NCBI GenBank assembly: GCA_903911805.1
Contig: CAIWET010000226.1
Span: 1-18,934, forward strand
DNA length: 18,934 nucleotides
DNA from: an uncultured Ignavibacteria bacterium
Lineage (GTDB): Bacteria > Bacteroidota > Ignavibacteria > Kapaibacteriales > UBA2268
Reading direction: 5' to 3'
Shown here: positions 7,232-14,338 of the stretch, piece after piece
How positions within the stretch are numbered: position 1 is the stretch's first letter
Layout: each line of letters begins with the position of its first letter
Position numbers and translations under genes: made by a program
Notes under the pieces: model-generated
The model's database searches: none
The model's input: only the letters and a program-made list of their open reading frames with translations
What the model was told of the DNA's origin: nothing

Positions 7232-8953
7232 TTATTTTGAATAATTAGCCAAAATTGTTCCTAATTCATTTTCAATTGCTTTATAAGCATTTACATTTGG
7301 TCCATTAAAAATGAAAGAGAATGTCAATAATTCTCCATCTTGAGTTTTAACCAGTCCAGTCAAAGCACTAACATTTCCGTGAGTACCTGTTTTTGCCCTT
7401 AAATTAAATCTTGTTTTTGGATCCCACATTCTATTTGCTAAAGTGCCATCAACAGCTGCAATAGAAAGACTAGTATCTAGAGATTTAAAAAATGGTTGGT
7501 TATTAGCACTTCTGAATAAATTAGTCATTGATTCAGCGCTAAGCTTGTTTCTACGAGATAAGCCAGAGCCATCATTAACAATACAATCTCTGCAATCAAA
7601 TTTCAAAGAATCAATATAATGCAAAATTAAGTTTTGTGCACTAACAACGTCATTGCCTTTAGTCTTAGTTAAAGCACCAAGAGTTTTAAATAATGTTTCG
7701 GATAAATAATTATCAGAATGTTTCATTAATTGTTGAATGATTTCCAAAGTACTTCTTGAAAAAGTAAATATTTTTAATGGACTTTTTGCTGCAGAAATTG
7801 CTTTTTCGCCAATTTTTCCAGAAACTTTTATTCCACCTGATACTAATCTATTTTTTAATGTTCCAGCAGCAGTGTAAACTGGATTTTTAATAAAATGAGA
7901 ATATGAAGCAGACGATTTCTTGCTTACTCTTCCATTTACTCTAAATGATTGGCTGCCATCAGGATTAATTGTGGAACTAACAAAGGCTTTTGGGCTTACA
8001 GTTTTATTGGCCTTGTTTTTAACTGAAGCTTTGCGCTTTTCTCCGTACAATTGCTCCAATTCAGGAGTAATATATGTATATCTTTTTTTCTTTTTTGATG
8101 ATTTTGCAGTTGCTTTTTTTGTTACAACTTTTTTGGAATTAACTTTTGATTTTGATTTTGGATTAATCTTAGGTTTTGCTATTACTTTTTTGCTCTTAAT
8201 AGGTATCTTAGTGATAACCTTTTTATTAACAACATTAGAAGCAATTTTTTTGGGTGGAGCTTCAGCTTTTACTTTTGCTAGAGGTGGATTAGCCTCAAAA
8301 GTTTCATTTCCCTGAGAAACGTCAAAAGCATCCGATGGTGGAATAACCTGAATGTTGTTTTTATTTGTTTTACTATTTGCCGATGAAACTAAAACGGTTG
8401 CTATGTTTCTATTAATACTCAAAGCTGTTATTGGAGGAGTTGCTTGCACAAGATCTCGGTCACCACTATAATCAATTCTTTCTGTTATGTTATCGAATAA
8501 ACTTCCATCACCATAAATATTTCCATTAATTTCTTTAATTCCATAAGCTGAAATTTGATCAGCAATAGTTTCAATATCATTTAAAGATAAAAATGAATCT
8601 CCACCACCACGAATATATAAATCACCAATCAATATACCATTACTAATTTTGCCATCAATATAAATATCAGTGCTCAATTTATAATCAGCACCAAATTTTT
8701 CCATAAACGCAAATGAAGTAAATAATTTGGTTGTAGAAGCCGGAGTTAAAGTTTCTTTTGAATTATAAGAAAAAACTTGTGTATTCTTGGTTAAGGAAAA
8801 AATTGAAATTCCATATTTTGTATTTTTGAGAACTTTACTTTTTAAAGTAGCATCAATCTTTGAGCCAAGATTAATATATTCAGGATTGATATTAACCTGG
8901 CTGAAAAGATTAAAAGAAATAAAAAAAAGAATAAAGAATATTTTTTTTGACAT
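7232..8953 (-). CDS. dacB: PBP4-type D-Ala-D-Ala carboxypeptidase/endopeptidase with lysine-rich insert
   Basis: This periplasmic peptidase-S13 (low-molecular-mass class C penicillin-binding protein) removes the terminal D-Ala from peptidoglycan stem peptides and/or cuts cross-links. It has a signal peptide at about 1-18. The catalytic motifs are all present: S-x-x-K at S73-K76, S-x-N at S413-N415 and K-T-G at 521-523. An insert of about 90 residues (226-315) between the first and second motifs is extremely rich in Lys, Val, Ala and Ser, with little hydrophobic structure. This makes the protein 573 residues, against roughly 450-500 for many family members. The insert is in frame and both flanks keep family sequence, so it is not a frameshift. 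The gene starts 1 bp after the transporter gene and ends 2 bp before the permease. Confidence 0.93.
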   Translation of the reverse strand: MSKKIFFILFFISFNLFSQVNINPEYINLGSKIDATLKSKVLKNTKYGISIFSLTKNTQVFSYNSKETLTPASTTKLFTSFAFMEKFGADYKLSTDIYIDGKISNGILIGDLYIRGGGDSFLSLNDIETIADQISAYGIKEINGNIYGDGSLFDNITERIDYSGDRDLVQATPPITALSINRNIATVLVSSANSKTNKNNIQVIPPSDAFDVSQGNETFEANPPLAKVKAEAPPKKIASNVVNKKVITKIPIKSKKVIAKPKINPKSKSKVNSKKVVTKKATAKSSKKKKRYTYITPELEQLYGEKRKASVKNKANKTVSPKAFVSSTINPDGSQSFRVNGRVSKKSSASYSHFIKNPVYTAAGTLKNRLVSGGIKVSGKIGEKAISAAKSPLKIFTFSRSTLEIIQQLMKHSDNYLSETLFKTLGALTKTKGNDVVSAQNLILHYIDSLKFDCRDCIVNDGSGLSRRNKLSAESMTNLFRSANNQPFFKSLDTSLSIAAVDGTLANRMWDPKTRFNLRAKTGTHGNVSALTGLVKTQDGELLTFSFIFNGPNVNAYKAIENELGTILANYSK

Positions 8954-8954
8954 A

Positions 8955-10931
8955 TTATCTTAATTTGATTGGCAATATTATAAATTCAATACCTTCAGAA
9001 TATAATTTTCTCTGCACTGTAAATACTGTATAGTTGTGAAGTAATCTTGTTAATATGGTATCTTTAGGGAAAACTAATTGACCACCAAAGAAAACAACTT
9101 TGGAATATTTCTTTTTGATTTCAGGAACCAATTTCATTGTTTCGTCGACAATATCAAGACCAGTTGTGGTAATAGCTTCTGCGTAATATCCGTGATCATT
9201 CATAAATTTAATATATTTTCCAATGTCATCCTTAATATCGTGTTTTAGCTGGTCAACTTCTTGATGTCCTTTGAACACACCAGCGTCTATAACTCCCACT
9301 TGAATGAATACATAATTTTTAAAGGTATCTCCGAATAACCTGAAAATACTTAATAATGAATGGATTCCAACTCCTGAAAAACCATTTACCATAAGAACAG
9401 CAGTTCTTCCTTGAGGATCAAATTTTAATTTTGATTCACCATCTAGCATTACATCTGGACTTGAAAAATCAATATCCTCAGTTAGACTATCTAATTTTTT
9501 AAGTAATTTACCTGCATTTCTATATTCTTTATTTATAAACATAACTATTGCTATCAAAGAACCAGTAATTACAATTGTAATCCAACCACCTTCATTAAAT
9601 TTTACAATTGTAACGGATATTAATATAAAAGTACATAAAATCAAGCCAATACCATTTATTAAGATTTTTTTGATCCATTTATTGTTTTCTTTCCTAACAC
9701 TCCACCAGTATTTAACCATACCAAGCTGAGACAAAGAAAATGTAATAAAAACATTGATTGAATAAAGTACCACTAGAAAAGCTACTGAACCATTTGTGGC
9801 AATCATTAAAATAATAGCTGAAATACCCATCAAAAGTACACCTTTTTGAGTAACTAATCTATCACTTAATGCCGCAAATCTACTTGGTACCCATCTATCA
9901 AGTGCCATATTTGCCAAAACTCTTGGTCCACCAAGAAATCCAGTTTGACCAGCTACATATAAAATGGCCGCTTCAGAAAAAAGAGTGATTATTACGAATA
10001 TATAAGATGCTGTCGGATTCCAACTGGCAGTTGCATTTTCAAATAGAACCGCGTTTAAAGTTTTACCTTCAATATATTGGACATTATATAATAAATATGC
10101 TAAAAGCAAACCAAAAACAAAGAATGATAGAGAAGCAGCCATATAATTCATTGTTTTTTTAGCTGTTTGTACTTTAGGTTCTCTTAATAATGGCAATCCA
10201 TTACTTACAGCTTCTATTCCCGTATATGTACCAGCTCCAACGCTATAGGCGTGCATCAAAATAAAAAATGTACCAAAAAATCCAAATTCAGTCATACTAT
10301 TGCTAAATTCGTGAACAGTTCCCTGATAAACAGCTGGCAATGTAGATGCGTGCATAAAAATCGCATAAAGCATTATAAATACGTGAGAAATTACAAATAC
10401 TAAAAAGATTGGAACAAGTGGTCCAACAGATTCTTTAACGCCTCTCATATTCAGAATTATCAGCAAAATTACGATTATAACTGAAAACCCTACTTTTAAT
10501 GGATGGAATGCTGGAGGCAAGAAACTAAATAAAGCATCTGTACCGCTAGCAATCGAAACAGTAATTGTTAAAGCATAATCTATCAATAAAGCACTTCCAG
10601 AAATAACTCCTAAAGTAGGATTAAGTAATTTTGTGGCAACATAGTAACCACCCCCACCTGAAGGGAATAAATCAATTATCTGAGAATAACTTGATGCAAT
10701 TACGTAAATTGTTATTACGCTAGCCAAAGCAATTAATATGCTAAGGTGTGGATGATTTGCCAAAGAAATCATTATTTCCTGAGGCCCATAGCAAGATGAA
10801 GATAAACCATCAGAGCCAAGCCCTACCCAAGCGAGAAATGCCATTAATGTAATTGCGTGATGAATTTTAGGATCGTGTGGATCCAATTTTTCACCAATTA
10901 TTTTACTTTTAATATTTGTAAAAAAACTCAT
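8955..10931 (-). CDS. KimA-like APC-superfamily permease, probable K+ importer
   Basis: This 658-residue protein has about 12 membrane helices in residues 25-480 and a soluble C-terminal domain at about 500-658. The first helix carries G-S-D-G-L-S-S-S-C-Y-G at 39-49. D41 and Y48 have the spacing of the two K+-site residues reported for Bacillus KimA. G-G-G-G-Y-Y-V-A at 92-99 and D-Y-A-L-T at 118-122 also fit that group. The C-terminal domain resembles the UspA-like domain of KimA, through which dimerisation occurs. The expected role is proton-coupled K+ uptake; a general amino-acid permease is the alternative. KimA is controlled by c-di-AMP in Firmicutes, but I see no c-di-AMP riboswitch here. 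Its ATG overlaps the holA stop codon (ATGA), so translation is probably coupled. The start is firm because of that overlap. Confidence 0.8.
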   Translation of the reverse strand: MSFFTNIKSKIIGEKLDPHDPKIHHAITLMAFLAWVGLGSDGLSSSCYGPQEIMISLANHPHLSILIALASVITIYVIASSYSQIIDLFPSGGGGYYVATKLLNPTLGVISGSALLIDYALTITVSIASGTDALFSFLPPAFHPLKVGFSVIIVILLIILNMRGVKESVGPLVPIFLVFVISHVFIMLYAIFMHASTLPAVYQGTVHEFSNSMTEFGFFGTFFILMHAYSVGAGTYTGIEAVSNGLPLLREPKVQTAKKTMNYMAASLSFFVFGLLLAYLLYNVQYIEGKTLNAVLFENATASWNPTASYIFVIITLFSEAAILYVAGQTGFLGGPRVLANMALDRWVPSRFAALSDRLVTQKGVLLMGISAIILMIATNGSVAFLVVLYSINVFITFSLSQLGMVKYWWSVRKENNKWIKKILINGIGLILCTFILISVTIVKFNEGGWITIVITGSLIAIVMFINKEYRNAGKLLKKLDSLTEDIDFSSPDVMLDGESKLKFDPQGRTAVLMVNGFSGVGIHSLLSIFRLFGDTFKNYVFIQVGVIDAGVFKGHQEVDQLKHDIKDDIGKYIKFMNDHGYYAEAITTTGLDIVDETMKLVPEIKKKYSKVVFFGGQLVFPKDTILTRLLHNYTVFTVQRKLYSEGIEFIILPIKLR

Positions 10932-11965
10932 AATTTTTTAGATAGTATATTCACTAATAAGGTTTCTAATAGAACAACACCATTAGTTGATGTGCTTTTT
11001 AATTTTAAATCTATTTCACTAATAAGAATTATAGCATTTTCAATATCTTTAATAGAGTATAAGTTTAAACTGCTTAAATAATCATTTAAAAAATATGGAC
11101 TTACTCCAATTTTTGGAGCTAATACATATTTATCTTTAATAGTAACAGATAACTCATATAATTTTAATAATGAAATGAAAAATCTAGTCATAATTGTTAG
11201 AATGAGTACTTCTTGCCTATCATACGAGAGCATATTTACTATAATTTCAATAGATTTATCAATATCTCTTCTGCCAATTGATTTTTGTAATTCAAATACA
11301 TTGAAATTTCGTGAAACTCCTGTAATATTTATTACATCTTCATAGGTGATAAATAATTTTGTATCTGAAAAAATTATTAATTTCTCGAGTTCATTCTTTA
11401 TGCTTCTTATATTTGGACTTGTTTGATTAACTAATAGTTCAATTGCAGATTGCTCAATTGTTCTGCCCTGAGCTTTTAAAGTATTTACAATGAATTTCGG
11501 GAAATCAGATTCCCAAATCATAGGAAACTCTACGGAATCGTATTTCTTAGTTAAAGTATTGAATGGAAATTTTGTTGTGTCAATCTTTTTAGGTTTATCA
11601 TTAACATATTTAGGATTACATAAAGCGACTAATTTAGTTGACTTTAGAGGATTATCTAAATATTTGAAAAATGGATTTTTTTCTTCATTCTTTTTGCTTC
11701 TAGTAGCTGGAAATAATGAATCGAAATTTTTGCAAAAAACTATTCTGGTGTCGGTAATAAAAGGATAAGAATTAAGAGAATCAATTAATTTATTCAAATC
11801 AATGGTTTCAGCATCAAGAATTTCAGAATCGTATTCATTTTCTTTATTGATGAATTTTTTAGTAAGAGCAACAAAGAAATCCTCCATCAATGATTCTTCT
11901 TCACCATAGATTAAGATAATTGCAGGCAATTCCTTTGCATTTAAATACTTTTCTGTATTACTCAT
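10928..11965 (-). CDS. holA: DNA polymerase III delta subunit (HolA)
   Basis: This 345-residue protein has family-typical length and order for the clamp-loader delta subunit, which opens the beta sliding clamp during loading. The N-terminal L-I-Y-G-E-E-E motif at 18-24 matches the opening of bacterial delta subunits. The first two-thirds is an AAA+-like fold without a usable Walker A motif, followed by a helical collar domain (about 210-345). The gene ends with an ATGA overlap into the transporter gene and starts 37 bp after the stand-alone receiver gene. A weak GGGA lies upstream of the ATG. No own promoter is obvious, so it is probably expressed from the murI run. Assignment rests on whole-protein resemblance rather than one diagnostic residue. 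Confidence 0.85.
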   Translation of the reverse strand: MSNTEKYLNAKELPAIILIYGEEESLMEDFFVALTKKFINKENEYDSEILDAETIDLNKLIDSLNSYPFITDTRIVFCKNFDSLFPATRSKKNEEKNPFFKYLDNPLKSTKLVALCNPKYVNDKPKKIDTTKFPFNTLTKKYDSVEFPMIWESDFPKFIVNTLKAQGRTIEQSAIELLVNQTSPNIRSIKNELEKLIIFSDTKLFITYEDVINITGVSRNFNVFELQKSIGRRDIDKSIEIIVNMLSYDRQEVLILTIMTRFFISLLKLYELSVTIKDKYVLAPKIGVSPYFLNDYLSSLNLYSIKDIENAIILISEIDLKLKSTSTNGVVLLETLLVNILSKKL

Positions 11966-12002
11966 TTATTTATATTTCCCAATTACAATCAATGCTTAAA
12001 TA

Positions 12003-12485
12003 TTAATTTTCTTCAGCTAAATTGCCTTCTGGAGATTTAGATGTTTCTTCAGGTACTACATTTACTGTAGGATTCTCTGATTTTTCGGCAATTGATCCTA
12101 AAGCAACTTTATCCAAAACTTTACAAATTTTACTTATAACAGTTTTTTCCATTGCTGGCTTTAAAATATAATCAGAAATATTCAATTTAAATAATTTTAC
12201 TAATAAATCGGCATTGCTTAATGCGGTGCAAGCAATAACAGCAGTGTCGTGAGTTTTAATTGTATCTCTAAGAATCTTTAATGCTGTTAGTCCATCCATT
12301 ATAGGCATTTGCATATCCAATAGAATTAATGATACATCATTTTCATCTAAGAATACAAAAGCATCTTTAGGATTTTTTGCTTCAAAAACCTGACATTTTA
12401 GATTTTTTTCTATTACAAGCTTAATGAATTTCCTATAAGGAGCTTCATCATCAATTATTAATATCGAGAAATTACTATAATCCAT
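12003..12485 (-). CDS. Stand-alone response regulator (receiver only)
   Basis: This 160-residue receiver protein has no output domain. It has the acidic pair D12-D13, phospho-acceptor D57 in L-L-D-M-Q-M-P, T87 and K109 followed by Pro. The receiver ends at about 127 and is followed by some 33 residues of acidic, probably disordered tail rich in Glu, Ser and Pro. Proteins of this form act as phosphorelay intermediates or CheY-like signal carriers. It starts 12 bp after the HD-GYP gene, and response regulators are often joined to HD-GYP domains in one chain, so it is a natural partner for that protein. The cognate histidine kinase is not in the window. Confidence 0.9.
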   Translation of the reverse strand: MDYSNFSILIIDDEAPYRKFIKLVIEKNLKCQVFEAKNPKDAFVFLDENDVSLILLDMQMPIMDGLTALKILRDTIKTHDTAVIACTALSNADLLVKLFKLNISDYILKPAMEKTVISKICKVLDKVALGSIAEKSENPTVNVVPEETSKSPEGNLAEEN

Positions 12486-12497
12486 AATTTTATAAGA

Positions 12498-13361
12498 TTA
12501 ATTTAAAACTAAAATTTTTTGTGGTAGCTCATCTGCTTCAACAAATCTATATAAGATTTTTATCATATCTTCTGTAATTAAATCACCTCTGGAGGCAATT
12601 AATAAGCCATAAGATGTAAAGTAGTCTTCTGCAATAAACATTCCTGGTTCAATTTTATTAATTAAAAGTCTGAGAACCATTTTATGTCCAAGAGTTCTTC
12701 TTTCAGTATCAACGTTTTCAAGAAAAGCATCAACCACTCTTTGATCGAAAAATATATCTGCTTTTGAATAAATATAATTATAAGCTGCTTTGTATTTAGC
12801 TTGGGTTATATTCATATAAACAGCATTATTAGCAATCTGAACAGTATTAATACCCTTCAAATTCTTATGATAAAGATTGTGGAATGTATTTACAACAGAA
12901 ACAATTAATGCTCCAGGATGTATTTCACCTCTCATCAATTTTCGTGGAAATCCAGAGCCGTCTAATCTTTCGTGGTGTTGATATACTATTTCAGCAACGT
13001 TTTGAAAACTTTTATGTTTTTCTAATATTTTCATTCCAAAGAAAGGATGCAATTCATATTGCTTTCTTTCAATGTCTTTCATTTCATTTGGATGCTTATT
13101 TAAAATGCTATCAGGAAAACCAATTTTACCAATATCGTGTACTAATCCGGCAATTTCAATGTCAAATAACAATTCTTCTTTAACATTTAATGCTTTACCA
13201 ACTTCTACAGATTTTTGAGATACATAACGTGAATGACTACCTTCATAATATTTTTCTTGTAGTGAAACAACATTGCTCAAAACCTCAATAGTTTGATAAA
13301 GATTTTCAGCAAATAAATTTTGTAATATTTCTACTTCGTTATTGTTATCTGTATTTTCCAT
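12498..13361 (-). CDS. HD-GYP-like protein with GFP motif and altered metal ligand
   Basis: This 287-residue cytoplasmic protein resembles c-di-GMP phosphodiesterases of the HD-GYP class. It has H43, the H-D-I-G-K motif at 75-79, H105, and H-H-E-R-L-D-G-S-G-F-P at 129-139, where Phe replaces the Tyr of GYP. In the following helix the family usually has V-A-D-x-F-D-A-L, whose first Asp binds metal; here it reads V-V-N-T-F-H-N-L at 156-163, so the Asp position is N158. This may weaken or abolish catalysis, or restrict metal content. The C-terminal part (about 230-287) contains the M-F-I-A-E-D-Y element commonly following HD-GYP domains. It has no sensor or receiver domain of its own, but the next gene, 12 bp away, is a receiver. 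It starts 3 bp after murI. Confidence 0.87.
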   Translation of the reverse strand: MENTDNNNEVEILQNLFAENLYQTIEVLSNVVSLQEKYYEGSHSRYVSQKSVEVGKALNVKEELLFDIEIAGLVHDIGKIGFPDSILNKHPNEMKDIERKQYELHPFFGMKILEKHKSFQNVAEIVYQHHERLDGSGFPRKLMRGEIHPGALIVSVVNTFHNLYHKNLKGINTVQIANNAVYMNITQAKYKAAYNYIYSKADIFFDQRVVDAFLENVDTERRTLGHKMVLRLLINKIEPGMFIAEDYFTSYGLLIASRGDLITEDMIKILYRFVEADELPQKILVLN

Positions 13362-13364
13362 ATT

Positions 13365-14180
13365 TTACATTTTAATAAGTGTTGGTGATTCTACGCTAAA
13401 TCCAAGAAATTTCTTAGCAATTTCAAAAAATAAAGTTGGAACATCAGTTACATAAAAATCAATCTTATGATTGCTTAACATATTGTTCTTCTCTTCTCCA
13501 AGCATATTATTTTCAGCCAATAACCTTATGGCATTAATTGCAGCATGCTCGCCAGTATCAATTAAATTAACATTTGGCAGAATTTCCATAATCAATTTAT
13601 TCAATAGAGGGTAATGAGTACAACCTAAAATCAAAGTATCAATTCCATAATCTTTCAACTTCTTCAAATAATCTTCAGCAATCAATTTTGTTGCTGGATG
13701 ATTTATTAACCCTTCTTCAACAAAAGGAACGAATAATGGGCATTCCTGAGAAAAAACTTCGAAATCACTTTGATTAACAGTTTTGATTGACTTTTCATAA
13801 GTATTGCTATTTATAGTCGCTCTAGTTCCTATTACTCCAATTTTACCATTTACTGTGGTTCTTAATGCCCCATTTACAGCTGGAGCGATCATCCCAATCA
13901 CAGGAATATTTCCAGCAATACTTTTAATCGTTTCTAAAGCTACAGCTGAGACTGTATTGCAAGCAACGATAATCAGTTTAACATCTTTTTTTAATAAAAA
14001 TTCAGTACAATCTTTTGCATATCTATTAACGGTTTCATTCGACTTATTTCCATAAGGAACACGAGCAGTATCACCAAGATAAATGTATTGCTCAGACGGT
14101 AAAAGCCTAATGAATTGTTTCAATACACTTAAACCACCTATCCCTGAATCGAATACTCCTATGGGCGAACTTTTATCCAT
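13365..14180 (-). CDS. murI: Glutamate racemase (MurI)
   Basis: Cytoplasmic enzyme that makes D-glutamate for peptidoglycan. With the start chosen here the protein has 271 residues. It has I-G-V-F-D-S-G at 7-13 (D11 and S12), the catalytic cysteines C74 in A-C-N-T and C187 in L-G-C-T-H-Y-P, and H189. These match cofactor-independent racemases. An in-frame ATG at 14216 would add 12 residues, but I reject it because a -7 promoter box (14203-14210) lies inside that extension and family members begin just before the I-G-V-F-D-S-G motif. It is the first gene of a long minus-strand run. No strong Shine-Dalgarno sequence precedes the ATG. Confidence 0.93.
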   Translation of the reverse strand: MDKSSPIGVFDSGIGGLSVLKQFIRLLPSEQYIYLGDTARVPYGNKSNETVNRYAKDCTEFLLKKDVKLIIVACNTVSAVALETIKSIAGNIPVIGMIAPAVNGALRTTVNGKIGVIGTRATINSNTYEKSIKTVNQSDFEVFSQECPLFVPFVEEGLINHPATKLIAEDYLKKLKDYGIDTLILGCTHYPLLNKLIMEILPNVNLIDTGEHAAINAIRLLAENNMLGEEKNNMLSNHKIDFYVTDVPTLFFEIAKKFLGFSVESPTLIKM

Positions 14181-14202
14181 TAACTCTAATATATTAAAAA
14201 TA

Positions 14203-14210
14203 CAAAAATA
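14203..14210 (-). promoter_or_regulatory. -7 promoter box (TATTTTTG) of murI
   Basis: The minus strand reads TATTTTTG with its 3' end 22 nt before the ATG at 14180. It matches the TAnnTTTG consensus exactly. No clear -33 TTG is present at the normal distance, so it is a -7-only assignment. It would initiate the murI-to-permease transcript, diverging from the phosphofructokinase promoter about 80 bp away. Confidence 0.45.
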
Positions 14211-14288
14211 AGTCATTTTTCTGAATATTAAAAGACATTTATTTAATAAATTTGTTGCCTATCCTGTATATATTAATTATCAATTTCG

Positions 14289-14296
14289 TATTTTTG
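14289..14296 (+). promoter_or_regulatory. -7 promoter box (TATTTTTG) of the phosphofructokinase gene
   Basis: TATTTTTG sits within TTTCGTATTTTTGT, the same 14-mer found upstream of the giant-protein gene, and ends 42 nt before the ATG. The nearest TTG upstream is about 31 nt away (14255-14257), too far for a regular -33 element. The repeated 14-mer, seen only ahead of gene starts in my reading, is the main support. Confidence 0.5.
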
Positions 14297-14327
14297 TAAA
14301 AACTTTTAGATTTTAATTGAAAAATTT

Positions 14328-14331
14328 GGAG
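14328..14331 (+). promoter_or_regulatory. Shine-Dalgarno GGAG for the phosphofructokinase gene
   Basis: GGAG is followed by 7 A-rich bases and then the ATG at 14339. It is one of the clearest ribosome-binding sites in the window and settles the start codon. Confidence 0.65.
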
Positions 14332-14338
14332 AAAAAAA

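Noticed and set aside
7920..8315. 131-codon plus-strand reading frame opposite dacB
   Set aside because: It is the antisense of the lysine-rich insert: Lys codons read on the other strand give Phe and Leu, which makes a falsely membrane-like protein. No promoter or ribosome-binding site is apparent.
14221..14338. Possible riboswitch or small RNA in the murI-phosphofructokinase intergenic region
   Set aside because: The region is AT-rich with no stable stem or conserved riboswitch core that I can see; promoters and a ribosome-binding site account for it.
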